A DNA stretch of 50,554 nt from the NCBI GenBank assembly GCA_045223915.1, contig JBGUZU010000016.1, positions 1-50,554 of the forward strand, written 5' to 3'. The first letter of the stretch is position 1. The number at the start of each line of letters is the position of its first letter. The translations under genes were made by a program, and so were the position numbers. The notes under the pieces were generated by a model. That model worked only from the letters and a program-made list of their open reading frames with translations, did no database searches and was not told where the DNA came from. Below, piece after piece: positions 17,337 through 25,004 of this stretch. Source of the stretch: Ruminimicrobiellum sp045223915 (lineage in GTDB: Bacteria > Elusimicrobiota > Endomicrobiia > Endomicrobiales > Endomicrobiaceae).

Positions 17337-17698
17337 ATGAGAAATTTAAAATTTACAAAATTTTGTTAAGTTTAATGTTGATGTTCGGACTTACAACTTC
17401 AAGCTTTGCGGCAAACGGACACGGAAGCAAAGTTCCTAACAGTAACAAACCTAAAATCGAAAAGAAAGTGCAGGGGCCTGCTCACAAAGATGTTCATAAA
17501 AAAGATAATCACAAAAAAGAGGTAAAAGTCGTAAAGGTTTATAAAGAAACTCATCATAAACCTGCTCATAAACCGCACCATAAACATCATCAAGACAAGG
17601 TTGTTTATTACTCCTATAATAACAGCAGTGATATTGCATTGACATGCTTGGGAACGGGGCTTTGTTTAGCTGTTTTGGCTGCAGCAATCGGCAGCTAG
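17337..17698 (+). pseudogene. Small His/Lys-rich exported protein with apparent one-base frameshift
   Basis: A strong site (AAAGGGGG) precedes ATG 17337, but that frame ends after ten codons (MRNLKFTKFC, stop at 17367). The other part of the gene is open from 17363 to 17698 in the -1 frame: a hydrophobic stretch LLSLMLMFGLTTSSFA, then a mature region dominated by His and Lys (HKKDNHKKE, HHKPAHKPHHKHHQD), then a glycine-containing hydrophobic C-terminus. Joining the two frames with one extra T or A at the AAAATTTT run (17357-17364) yields a textbook signal peptide. This could be a consensus error, a real mutation, or a downstream start at TTG 17363 or ATG 17375. The His-rich segment suggests metal binding, which is inferred from composition only. 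Confidence 0.65.
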
Positions 17699-17715
17699 AA
17701 CTTTTCAAGCTCATA

Positions 17716-17752
17716 AAAATAGCTCATGTTATTAAAACATGAGCTATTTTTT
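17716..17752. terminator. Bidirectional intrinsic terminator between convergent genes
   Basis: AAAATAGCTCATGTT (17716-17730) and AACATGAGCTATTTT (17736-17750) form a perfect 15-bp stem with a 5-base loop. T-rich sequence follows on the + strand and, on the other side, A residues give a T-run for minus-strand transcripts. It can end both the small His-rich gene (+) and the foldase gene (-), whose stop codons flank it. Confidence 0.9.
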
Positions 17753-17774
17753 TATTTATAATATTTCGTTTTTA

Positions 17775-18947
17775 TTAAGCGGCAGGTTGTTCTGCTGTTT
17801 GTGAACTCTGAGCAACTTTATCCATTTTGAAAGTCTTAATTATTTTAATATCTGCTTCTTTTAAAAGAGTTTGTACTGCTTGTGAAATTATACTTTCAGC
17901 TCTTTTTTGATTTATATAATCCTTTAATTGTTGTTCGAAAGAATCATAAGTAAATTTTTGTCCTGCAACTTTTTCAATAACATTCATTATAAAATATCCT
18001 TGAGCGGCATTAGGTTCTGCATTCTCTCTGAATATTTCAAAAACATTACTTACTTCACCTACATTTAATTTAAAAGCTTTAGATGATAATTCTACCGGCT
18101 TCATTCCTTCATATACACTCATTTTTGAAAAATAAACTCTTGAATCTTGTTGCTGAGAATATTTGTTTGCAACGTCTGCGAAGTTTGATTTATCTTTAAT
18201 TTCTTTTCTTATTGAGTTTGCTATTTGCTTTCTCTGTGCCAATTCTTCTTTTGACATATTGTTGTCTGCATAAACCAATATCAAATCAAATTGTGCTTTA
18301 GGAGCAAGAGAAACTTTTAATTGCTGTGCAACAATGTTGGCTTCGCTGTATCTGCCTTCATTTTTTTGCAATTCTTCTATTTTCTTTTTGTCGTTGTTGT
18401 AAATGGCTGAAACATTATCGAAGAAAATTTTTGTTTCTTCGTCACTTACAGGTTTTAAGTTTGTAGATATAAGACCTTTTCTGTATTTTTCTATTATGAT
18501 ATCGTCAGCTATTGTAGATAAATATTGTTCTTTCGTTATTCCTTGTTCTTTTATTGCATTATCAAGAACGGCATCTTTTTCTTCAGGAGTTAATTCTTTC
18601 CCGTCAGCATTAAATTTAAATTGTTCTTTTACTTTTGAAACTATTGCATCTATTTCTTCTTGTGTTGCTTCAATGTTTGATTTCTTTGCCTGTTGTAAAA
18701 ATACTTCTTTTATTATCATATCTTGAAGAACTCTTTTGCCTAAAATGTCTCTTGCAAAAGGTTGTTGTAAAGATTGAGGATTTTGAGCTTGAACAACCTT
18801 AACAACTCTTTCCAAATTGTTATCGAATTCAACGGAAGATAATTCTACTCCGTTTACTGTTGCAACGACAGTTTGAACTTGTTCTTTTGCACAACCGAAA
18901 ATAAACATACTTACAAACATCAATACTGATACAACTAATTTTTTCAT
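17775..18947 (-). CDS. Parvulin-type peptidyl-prolyl isomerase lipoprotein (SurA/PrsA-like)
   Basis: This is a predicted periplasmic chaperone/foldase. The 390-residue product starts with a lipoprotein signal whose lipobox is FGC (cysteine at residue 19). It is followed by a SurA N-terminal-like helical region (VNGVELSSVEFDNNL, then RVLQDMIIKEVFLQQAKK) and a linker. From about residue 220 there is a rotamase-like domain (FDLILVYA, SNFADVANKYSQ, AFKLNVGEVSNVFEI, GYFIMNVIEK). It lies downstream of the AsmA-family gene on the same strand, with a 70-base gap containing its own candidate promoter. GGAGAAGG precedes the ATG. Isomerase activity is uncertain because several parvulin active-site positions are not obvious. 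Confidence 0.82.
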   Translation of the reverse strand: MKKLVVSVLMFVSMFIFGCAKEQVQTVVATVNGVELSSVEFDNNLERVVKVVQAQNPQSLQQPFARDILGKRVLQDMIIKEVFLQQAKKSNIEATQEEIDAIVSKVKEQFKFNADGKELTPEEKDAVLDNAIKEQGITKEQYLSTIADDIIIEKYRKGLISTNLKPVSDEETKIFFDNVSAIYNNDKKKIEELQKNEGRYSEANIVAQQLKVSLAPKAQFDLILVYADNNMSKEELAQRKQIANSIRKEIKDKSNFADVANKYSQQQDSRVYFSKMSVYEGMKPVELSSKAFKLNVGEVSNVFEIFRENAEPNAAQGYFIMNVIEKVAGQKFTYDSFEQQLKDYINQKRAESIISQAVQTLLKEADIKIIKTFKMDKVAQSSQTAEQPAA

Positions 18948-18984
18948 GATTTTTTACACCTTCTCCTTTTTATTTTTAGCAACA

Positions 18985-19013
18985 ATTATACAAAACTAAT
19001 TTTAAAATTTAAA
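18985..19013 (-). promoter_or_regulatory. Candidate promoter for the foldase gene
   Basis: Read on the minus strand, TTTAAA (19013-19008) and a perfect TATAAT (18990-18985) are separated by 17 bases, just downstream of the AsmA stop codon and 38 bases before the foldase ATG. The -10 is strong and the -35 matches 4 of 6 consensus bases. Confidence 0.45.
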
Positions 19014-19017
19014 TACC

Positions 19018-21315
19018 TTACTCATTTACCGGAGTTTCCGTTTCAGTGGAAATTTCTATTGAGTTTGAATTTACTGTATCTGTAGATTCTATAATTTCGT
19101 TTCCGTTTTCGTCATGCTTTTTCAATCCCAACAATTTTGTAAAACCGGACTTTAATGTGTCGGATACAGCATTTTTCATTAAAACATCACCTACAAGTGT
19201 TGTAACACTTCCCAATAAACTTAACGAACCGCTCGGTTCTTCCATCGTTCCGCCGATTTTCATAGTTAAAGGCATTATACCGTCATCTTCATGCCTTCCG
19301 GGGGCTGCATTTACAGTCATCTTTAATAAATCGTCTCTGAAATTTATTTCGCCGGTAACTTTAAAAGATAAAAGATTTGAAACAAAAGAACATTTGTCGA
19401 AAAGTCCTCTGCCTTCTTCGAAGTTTATTGAAGTTATAAATGAAAGAAAGTCTATTTTTCCGTCAAGCTTTTTGCTTTGTTCTTGAGCATGTTCTTCCGT
19501 CATTTCGGTAATGTTTTCTTCTTCTTTATCGGAAGAAAGAAGAGCACTGCCTATATTGCCTAAAATTTCTAAAACATTTAAAGCATTTATTACATCACTC
19601 ACTATTTTTAAAGACATGAACATTACTTTTACAACAGTATTTGCTTCGGTTAATTTATAAATATCTTTAATGGTTCCGTTATCCGTGGTTAAACTTAATG
19701 TACCTACAACATTGTTCATGTCGGAAGTCACTTTCTTCATATCCATTTTAAAGTTTATATCTTTTCCCATGAAGTAAGGAACATCCATATCTTTTACGTT
19801 TGCCGAAACAAGGATATCTAACGGAGGCAAAGAAGATTCTTCCTGTTCTTTCGGCTTATTATCTTTTTCTTCTACCTCTTGTTCAATCTTTTTCTCTTCT
19901 TCCTGTTTGGCTTCCGCTTCTTCGTAGCCTTTAGCCATTTTTCCGTAAAATCTGTCTGCGGTAAAGTTTGCTGTTACTGTTCCCTTATCTTTTCCTACAA
20001 CGTAAGATGCGGAACTTTTAAACGGATATTTGTTTAATTTTCCTGTAAGAGAGGGAATTTTTATATCGTTTATACTATTGATATTTACCTGCGAATTTAT
20101 TTCCGTGAAATCTCCGAGTTGCGGTGTGAAAGCGGAAATGTTGAGTAAAGAAACTATACCGGATAATACTGAAGCTTTATGCGTTACATTAAGGTTGGCC
20201 TGAATTGTCCCTGTAGGATTATACGGATTTATAAGTTTTGTAACATCGTGTATTTTATCTAATATAAAGTTAATGATAACATTTATATCGTACTCAATTT
20301 CTTCTTTTCCGTAATTTAAGTTTCCGGTTGCATTTAAAGTTGAATCTAAAACACTCATGTCTAACTTTTGAAACGTTATTAAACTATTATCCAAATCTAC
20401 ATTGGTTATTGTTTGAATTTCTATTTTAGGTATTTTGAATTCCGGAAGTTCCGCAATTTCGGATAAGCTTTCGGAAGATAAATCTTTAATCTTTATTGAT
20501 ATATTTGCTTTCGGATTAGTAAAATTTGAAACAGTACCTTTTGTTGTAATAACAGTATCCTTTAATCTCAAGATGAAAGATACGATTTTAACTTCTGCAG
20601 TTGCTAAGTCCATTTCATTTAAACTTGCGTTGGCACTTAATGCAACATCTAACGATTCTATTTCCATCTCATCCATTTTGAAGTATACATCCGTAAAGAA
20701 ATCAAGTTTGAAAGAGTTATCAAATTTAAAACTTTTCATATCGAATGTTGTTTTGGATAATGCAACGGTCATATTGGCTTGCTCATCAATATATGTTATA
20801 TTGCAATTGTGTAATTGGGTACTATTCAATAAAAGATCTAACGGATTTGTTTTTTCTTCATCAGGGTTATCTTTATTTCCTTCTTGTTTTTTTGCTTCTT
20901 CTTCCGGATTTGTTTTGAACATTGGGGATTCTAATATAGGATCGAAATTAAATTTTCCTTGCTTGTCTTTGGAAATGACAATATCCATGTTTTCAATTGT
21001 TATTCTGTTTATTTTAAGTTGTCCTTTTAACAATTTTATAAGAGAAAAATGTATGTATGCATCATCTATACGAGCCATGTTTTGATCTGCGACATTCAAA
21101 GATATTCCCTTTACATGAAAATCAAATATACTTGCGGCTATGGAATCTATTTTTATGTCTGCCGACATTTGTTCTCGAACGGTAGTTATAATTTTGTTTT
21201 TTACCGATTCTGACGGGGCAAAATAAACGAGTGTAAAATGTAATGCTGCAATAGCCAAAAACAAGAAAGCTAAAATACAGATGAAAATTTTTACCAACAA
21301 CTTAATTTTTTTCAT
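19018..21315 (-). CDS. AsmA-family inner-membrane/periplasmic protein
   Basis: AsmA-like proteins span from the inner membrane into the periplasm and are linked to lipid transport and outer-membrane homeostasis. The 765-residue product has an N-terminal membrane segment (residues about 5-27), then an AsmA-like N-terminal domain (ADIKIDSIAASIFDFHVKGISL, in pieces). A long beta-rich body follows, with a Glu/Lys-rich low-complexity linker near residues 455-485, then a C-terminal AsmA_2-like segment (EEGRGLFDKCSFVSNLL, then LKMTVNAAPG). The start is ATG 21315, preceded by TTGAGG six bases away; the frame extends to 21327 only through a TTG. Its neighbour is a periplasmic foldase lipoprotein. Confidence 0.82.
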   Translation of the reverse strand: MKKIKLLVKIFICILAFLFLAIAALHFTLVYFAPSESVKNKIITTVREQMSADIKIDSIAASIFDFHVKGISLNVADQNMARIDDAYIHFSLIKLLKGQLKINRITIENMDIVISKDKQGKFNFDPILESPMFKTNPEEEAKKQEGNKDNPDEEKTNPLDLLLNSTQLHNCNITYIDEQANMTVALSKTTFDMKSFKFDNSFKLDFFTDVYFKMDEMEIESLDVALSANASLNEMDLATAEVKIVSFILRLKDTVITTKGTVSNFTNPKANISIKIKDLSSESLSEIAELPEFKIPKIEIQTITNVDLDNSLITFQKLDMSVLDSTLNATGNLNYGKEEIEYDINVIINFILDKIHDVTKLINPYNPTGTIQANLNVTHKASVLSGIVSLLNISAFTPQLGDFTEINSQVNINSINDIKIPSLTGKLNKYPFKSSASYVVGKDKGTVTANFTADRFYGKMAKGYEEAEAKQEEEKKIEQEVEEKDNKPKEQEESSLPPLDILVSANVKDMDVPYFMGKDINFKMDMKKVTSDMNNVVGTLSLTTDNGTIKDIYKLTEANTVVKVMFMSLKIVSDVINALNVLEILGNIGSALLSSDKEEENITEMTEEHAQEQSKKLDGKIDFLSFITSINFEEGRGLFDKCSFVSNLLSFKVTGEINFRDDLLKMTVNAAPGRHEDDGIMPLTMKIGGTMEEPSGSLSLLGSVTTLVGDVLMKNAVSDTLKSGFTKLLGLKKHDENGNEIIESTDTVNSNSIEISTETETPVNE

Positions 21316-21355
21316 TTTAAACCTCAAAAAATAAAAAACAAATATTCAAAGTTTG

Positions 21356-21385
21356 ATTATACAAAAAAAAATAAAAATTAAACAA
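21356..21385 (-). promoter_or_regulatory. Candidate promoter for the AsmA-family gene
   Basis: On the minus strand TTGTTT (21385-21380) and TATAAT (21361-21356) are 18 bases apart, about 40 bases upstream of the AsmA ATG. The same -35 hexamer occurs in the stronger candidate promoter before the kinase gene. Confidence 0.45.
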
Positions 21386-21412
21386 TTCACGGTTAAGTCG
21401 TTTCTACATCCC

Positions 21413-21444
21413 CATACTTCAATGCATCCATGCCTCCATGCCTC
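21413..21444. repeat. Four-unit array of degenerate 8-bp repeats (array 1)
   Basis: On the minus strand this reads as four consecutive octamers, GAGGCATG, GAGGCATG, GATGCATT and GAAGTATG, fitting GA(T/G/A)G(T/C)AT(G/A/T). It is followed on the + strand by AAAAAT. Two more arrays of the same unit flank the trpS-scpA gap. It lies in the divergent intergenic region, just upstream of the promoter at 21467. Confidence 0.75.
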
Positions 21445-21466
21445 AAAAATCACTTTGCAATTTTTG

Positions 21467-21496
21467 TTGACAATCGAGTGCAAAAAAGTATAAAAT
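21467..21496 (+). promoter_or_regulatory. Sigma70-type promoter for the M50 protease-trpS-scpAB group
   Basis: A perfect TTGACA (21467-21472) is followed by overlapping -10 candidates: TATAAA (21489-21494, 16-base spacer) and TAAAAT (21491-21496, 18-base spacer). Transcription would start near 21503, leaving a short leader before the ATG at 21531. Confidence 0.7.
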
Positions 21497-21530
21497 CTAT
21501 TGATATTTTATATTGATAAATCAAACTAAA

Positions 21531-22154
21531 ATGAAATATGTTATATCAGTAGTAGTATTATTGTTTTCTGTAATAGTTCATGAGGTCGCTCACGGCTTTG
21601 TTGCATATAAAAGAGGAGACTCTACGGCAAAACTTATGGGAAGGCTCACGTTGAACCCTATATATCACATAGATATATTCGGTTCGATAATACTTCCTGC
21701 CTGTCTGTTGCTGGTAGGGGCACCTGCTTTCGGTTGGGCAAAACCTGTTCCCGTTAATATGTATAATTTAAAGAATCCCAAAAGAGATATGATATTTGTT
21801 TCTTTGGCAGGTGTGACGGCGAATTTCTTGCTTGCTGTTATTGCCGGTGCAATAATGTTTCTTATAAGAAGCTCCGGTGCTGAAGTTTCCGTATTATATT
21901 CTATCTATATCATAATGCAATATGTTATAGTCATAAATATTGTTCTTATGATATTTAATTTAATACCCGTACCTCCGTTGGACGGTTCGAGAGTTGTATT
22001 GTTTTTGTTGCCGAGAGATTTGGCACAAAAATATGCAAAAATAGAAAGATACGGCTTTTGGATAATATTGATATTACTTATGACAAATATTTTATGGAAA
22101 ATAATTGGTCCCGCTGCAAATTTTTTAATAAAATTTCTAAGCGGAGCAATGTAA
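21531..22154 (+). CDS. Site-2 protease family (M50) membrane metalloprotease
   Basis: These are intramembrane zinc metalloproteases. The product is about 207 residues if started at ATG 21531, which gives an N-terminus similar to the compact family (hydrophobic, then HEVAHGF). An in-frame TTG at 21513 would add six residues, and neither has a clear ribosome binding site. The zinc motif HEVAH is at about residues 16-20. The downstream motif PPLDGSRV near 154-161 supplies the third ligand, as in the NPDG-type motif. Several hydrophobic segments are present and there is no PDZ domain. The gene precedes trpS by 13 bases; substrates are unknown. Confidence 0.9.
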   Translation: MKYVISVVVLLFSVIVHEVAHGFVAYKRGDSTAKLMGRLTLNPIYHIDIFGSIILPACLLLVGAPAFGWAKPVPVNMYNLKNPKRDMIFVSLAGVTANFLLAVIAGAIMFLIRSSGAEVSVLYSIYIIMQYVIVINIVLMIFNLIPVPPLDGSRVVLFLLPRDLAQKYAKIERYGFWIILILLMTNILWKIIGPAANFLIKFLSGAM

Positions 22155-22167
22155 TAAGGATTTTATA

Positions 22168-23148
22168 ATGACAAATAAAAGAGTTTTATCGGCAATGAGA
22201 CCGACGGGAAGATTACATTTAGGTCACTATTTCGGAGCTTTACAAAATTGGATTAAGATTCAGCAGGATTTCGAATGTTTTTATGCTGTAGCAGATTTAC
22301 ATGCATTGACTAGTAACTATGCAGATACATCAAAAATAAAAGATGATTCCATTGATATGGTTATCGATTGGTTAACCGTTGGAATAGACCCTCAAAAAGC
22401 AGTGATTTTCAGACAGTCGGAAGTTAAAGAACATGCGGAACTTTTTTTAATTTTATCTATGATAACACCGTTAGGTTGGTTACAAAGATGCCCGACATAT
22501 AAAGAACAATTAAAAGAAATTCAAAATAAAGATTTGAATAATTACGGATTTTTGGGATATCCCGTTCTTATGGCATCCGATATTTTATTATATAAAGCAC
22601 AGAATGTTCCCGTAGGTGAAGACCAACTTGCACATTTGGAAATGACAAGAGAAATAGCAAGAAGATTTAATAATTTTTACGGTGAAGTTTTGTTGGAACC
22701 GCAGGCATTACTTACAAAAGCTGCAAAAGTCCCCGGACTTGATAAAAGAAAAATGTCGAAATCTTACGGAAATTCCATTCTTATAGCTGAAACCGAAGAT
22801 GAAATCGCAAAAAAAGTTAAAACGATGTACACGGATCCTTTAAGAATAAAAGCTACAGATGAAGGTCATCCCGAAGGTTGTGTAGTGTTTGCTTTCCACG
22901 AACTTTTTAACAAAAACAGTGAATCCAGAAAACAAGAATGTAAACAAGGTTGTATAGGTTGTGTAAAATGTAAAAAAGAATTGACCGCTTTGATGTGCGA
23001 ATTTTCAAAACCGTTGGTGGAAAAAAGAAACGAGCTTTTAAAAGATAAAGCATACATAGAAAAGATATTGGACGAAGGAAAAGAAAAAGCAAGATTTGAA
23101 GCAAATAAAACGATGCAGGAAGTAAAAAAAGCAGTAAAGATTTTCTGA
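22168..23148 (+). CDS. trpS: Tryptophanyl-tRNA synthetase, probable Fe-S type
   Basis: This enzyme charges tRNA(Trp) in the cytoplasm. The 326-residue class I synthetase has the HIGH-equivalent HLGH at residues 17-20 and KMSKS at 195-199, and normal length. C238, C258, C265 and C268 give C-x19-C-x6-C-x2-C, close to the C-x22-C-x6-C-x2-C motif that binds a [4Fe-4S] cluster in Thermotoga maritima TrpRS; an extra C262 lies between. A metal or Fe-S cluster near the anticodon-binding region is therefore likely. It lies in a run with the M50 protease upstream and scpA 124 bases downstream. Confidence 0.96.
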   Translation: MTNKRVLSAMRPTGRLHLGHYFGALQNWIKIQQDFECFYAVADLHALTSNYADTSKIKDDSIDMVIDWLTVGIDPQKAVIFRQSEVKEHAELFLILSMITPLGWLQRCPTYKEQLKEIQNKDLNNYGFLGYPVLMASDILLYKAQNVPVGEDQLAHLEMTREIARRFNNFYGEVLLEPQALLTKAAKVPGLDKRKMSKSYGNSILIAETEDEIAKKVKTMYTDPLRIKATDEGHPEGCVVFAFHELFNKNSESRKQECKQGCIGCVKCKKELTALMCEFSKPLVEKRNELLKDKAYIEKILDEGKEKARFEANKTMQEVKKAVKIF

Positions 23149-23179
23149 GGTATAGAAGTATAGAGGGATAGATGTATAG
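23147..23179. repeat. Four-unit array of degenerate 8-bp repeats (array 2)
   Basis: Starting within the trpS stop codon, the + strand reads GAGGTATA, GAAGTATA, GAGGGATA, GATGTATA, then G. The period is 8 bases and the consensus is that of arrays 1 and 3, but in the opposite orientation to both. With array 3 it forms an imperfect inverted pair. Confidence 0.75.
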
Positions 23180-23219
23180 AAAAAGCAACGACGAAAAGAA
23201 GTATTATCTTTGTAGTTTC

Positions 23220-23251
23220 CATGCATCCATACATCCATACATCCATACATC
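23220..23251. repeat. Four-unit array of degenerate 8-bp repeats (array 3)
   Basis: On the minus strand this is GATGTATG three times followed by GATGCATG. It is inverted relative to array 2 (40 bases away) and in the same orientation as array 1. Like array 1 it is followed on the + strand by AAAAAT. It ends 21 bases before the scpA start. Confidence 0.8.
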
Positions 23252-23270
23252 AAAAATACGGAGTATTTTT
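23252..23270 (+). promoter_or_regulatory. Small hairpin overlapping the scpA ribosome binding site
   Basis: AAAAATAC and GTATTTTT flank a GGA loop, so the GGAG Shine-Dalgarno of scpA sits in the loop and upper stem. It could influence scpA translation; it is AT-rich, short and unproven. Confidence 0.3.
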
Positions 23271-23272
23271 TA

Positions 23273-24139
23273 ATGGAATATGATGTACATTTAGACACTT
23301 TCGAAGGTCCGTTAGACCTTCTTCTACATTTGGTCAGGAAAACCGATCTTGAAATACAGGAAATTCAAGTATCGGAAATAACAACCGAATATTTGGCATA
23401 TTTGGATACAATACAAAACTTGGATCTTGATACGGCCGGAGATTTCCTTGTTATGGCATCTACTCTCATGCAGATAAAAGCAAAAATGTTACATCCCGAT
23501 AACGAAAAAGATAAAGAAGACGCAGATATAGAATTGGACAAAATAAAAGAAAGATTGCTCGAATATCAAAAATATAAAGAAGTTTCTAAACTTTTATCAA
23601 ACAAAGAACAGGAATATTCACAAACATATTACAGGCCCGAACCTGTAATTCCCGAACAGGATTATGAAATAGATGCGACAATTTACGATCTTGTAAAAAG
23701 TTTCCAAAATGCCTTAAGGACATTGCCCGAAGAAGTTAGAGAGATAATGTATAAAGAAATTCCCATAGAAACAAAAATAAGGGAAATTCTTGATATTCTC
23801 GAGGGAAAACAATATCTTACATTCAGTGAAATAGCAAAAATTCAAACTTCGAGATCGGCAATGGTAGTATGTTTTATGGCGGTGTTGGAGTTGGTAAAAA
23901 ATAAACAGGTTGTTGCAAAACAGTCCGAATTGTTTGAAGATATAAGAATTTATAGAGTATATAACAAAGAAGAAGACGATACCATAGTTAAAGAACACAA
24001 AGACGAATTTATGTTGGATATACCGGAAAACATTCCGGAACAAAAAGAACAAATTGTGCAGCAGGATGTACCGTTTAAATTGGAAGCTGAATCCGTAAAT
24101 TCTCAAAATAAAGATATAGGGGTAACAGATGGAAATTAG
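23273..24139 (+). CDS. scpA: Segregation and condensation protein A (kleisin)
   Basis: ScpA bridges the SMC heads and works with ScpB in chromosome condensation and segregation. The 288-residue product begins with the family motif FEGPLDLLLHLVRKTDLEIQEI (in two blocks, residues about 10-31) and has EYLAYLDTIQNLDLDTAGDFLVMAS in pieces. The C-terminal winged-helix region contains TFSEIAKIQTSRSAMVVCFMAVLEL in pieces near residues 184-208. After about residue 225 there is an extended acidic tail not needed for the core fold. It overlaps scpB by 11 bases, indicating coupled expression. Confidence 0.95.
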   Translation: MEYDVHLDTFEGPLDLLLHLVRKTDLEIQEIQVSEITTEYLAYLDTIQNLDLDTAGDFLVMASTLMQIKAKMLHPDNEKDKEDADIELDKIKERLLEYQKYKEVSKLLSNKEQEYSQTYYRPEPVIPEQDYEIDATIYDLVKSFQNALRTLPEEVREIMYKEIPIETKIREILDILEGKQYLTFSEIAKIQTSRSAMVVCFMAVLELVKNKQVVAKQSELFEDIRIYRVYNKEEDDTIVKEHKDEFMLDIPENIPEQKEQIVQQDVPFKLEAESVNSQNKDIGVTDGN

Positions 24140-24899
24140 TGATTTAAAAAAAGTAATAGAATCTTTATTATTCGTTTCTGATAAACCGTTACTTATCAGA
24201 GAAATAAGAGCTGTTGTAAAAGAAGAGTTACCCGAAAATGTAAAACTTGAAGATATAATGCAAGAATTGCAACAGGAATATGTTCAATTGAACAGAGCTT
24301 ATGAACTTAAGTTTGTTGCCGACGGTTGGACATTTGCCACAAAACCCGAATATTCGAGTTGGATAAAAAAACTTCTTAAAGAAAAAACAATATTGAAATT
24401 ATCTCCTTCCGCAATGGAAGTGCTTGCAATAATCGCATATAAACAACCGATTACAAGAGCCGAAATCGATAATGTCAGAGGTGTAGATTCCGGCGGAGTT
24501 ATAGATACTTTAACCGACAGAAAGTTTATAAAAATCGTAGGAAGAAAAGAAACGTTGGGAAGACCGTTGTTGTATGGAACCACACAAGAGTTCTTAAGAC
24601 ATTTCGGTTTAAGCCATTTAAGTGAACTTCCGGTTATTGAAGTTGCAAAAGATGTTTTGCCCGATCAAAAAGAAAATATACAAGAATTACCTTTTGATAA
24701 TCAAACAACAGATGAACAACCTGCTACCGATACTGTTGAAAATTCAAGTGAAAATCAGGTTTCAAATGCGGAAAATAATGATGTACAACAGACTGCTATT
24801 GCCGAAGAAAATGCCATTACAGAAAGTGATACCGAACAAAATGAGAATGATGCTGTAATTCAAAATTCGGATGAAGAACAAAATAATGCTGAAAAATAA
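24129..24899 (+). CDS. scpB: Segregation and condensation protein B
   Basis: ScpB dimers of tandem winged helices bind ScpA and SMC. Residues about 1-165 of this 256-residue product match the family: LKKVIESLLFVSDKPLLIREI at the N-terminus in pieces, LSPSAMEVLAIIAYKQPITRAEID near residues 98-121, RGVDSGGVIDTL, and GRPLLYGTT near the end of the core. From about residue 175 there is an unusual Asn/Gln/Glu-rich, probably disordered tail of some 80 residues. The gene closes the group that begins at 21531. Confidence 0.95.
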   Translation: MEISDLKKVIESLLFVSDKPLLIREIRAVVKEELPENVKLEDIMQELQQEYVQLNRAYELKFVADGWTFATKPEYSSWIKKLLKEKTILKLSPSAMEVLAIIAYKQPITRAEIDNVRGVDSGGVIDTLTDRKFIKIVGRKETLGRPLLYGTTQEFLRHFGLSHLSELPVIEVAKDVLPDQKENIQELPFDNQTTDEQPATDTVENSSENQVSNAENNDVQQTAIAEENAITESDTEQNENDAVIQNSDEEQNNAEK

Positions 24900-24920
24900 A
24901 TAAATTTTGTAAAAAAAATA

Positions 24921-24949
24921 TTGTTTTTGTAAAATTTATATGTTATAAT
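24921..24949 (+). promoter_or_regulatory. Promoter for the kinase-led gene cluster
   Basis: TTGTTT (24921-24926) and TATAAT (24944-24949) are separated by exactly 17 bases. A second TATAAT occurs at 24956-24961 and could give an alternative start. The site lies 56 bases upstream of the kinase ATG and is the last convincing promoter before about 45.4 kb, which suggests a very long transcription unit. Confidence 0.6.
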
Positions 24950-25004
24950 TTCTACTATAATGTTTAGTACAATTGACAGTTAAATATTATAAAAGGGGAT
25001 TTTG

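Noticed and set aside
17357..17369. Programmed -1 frameshift in the His-rich gene
   Set aside because: AAAATTTT read in frame does not form an X-XXY-YYZ heptamer; slipping back would mispair the Phe codon. No downstream stimulator was evident.
20435..21085. 216-residue plus-strand frame opposite the AsmA-family gene
   Set aside because: The AsmA frame has a ribosome binding site, a membrane segment and family motifs. The antisense frame has none.
24902..24938. Imperfect A/T palindrome after scpB as a terminator
   Set aside because: It contains almost only A-T pairs and overlaps the kinase promoter. Such pairing is expected by chance in this AT-rich gap.
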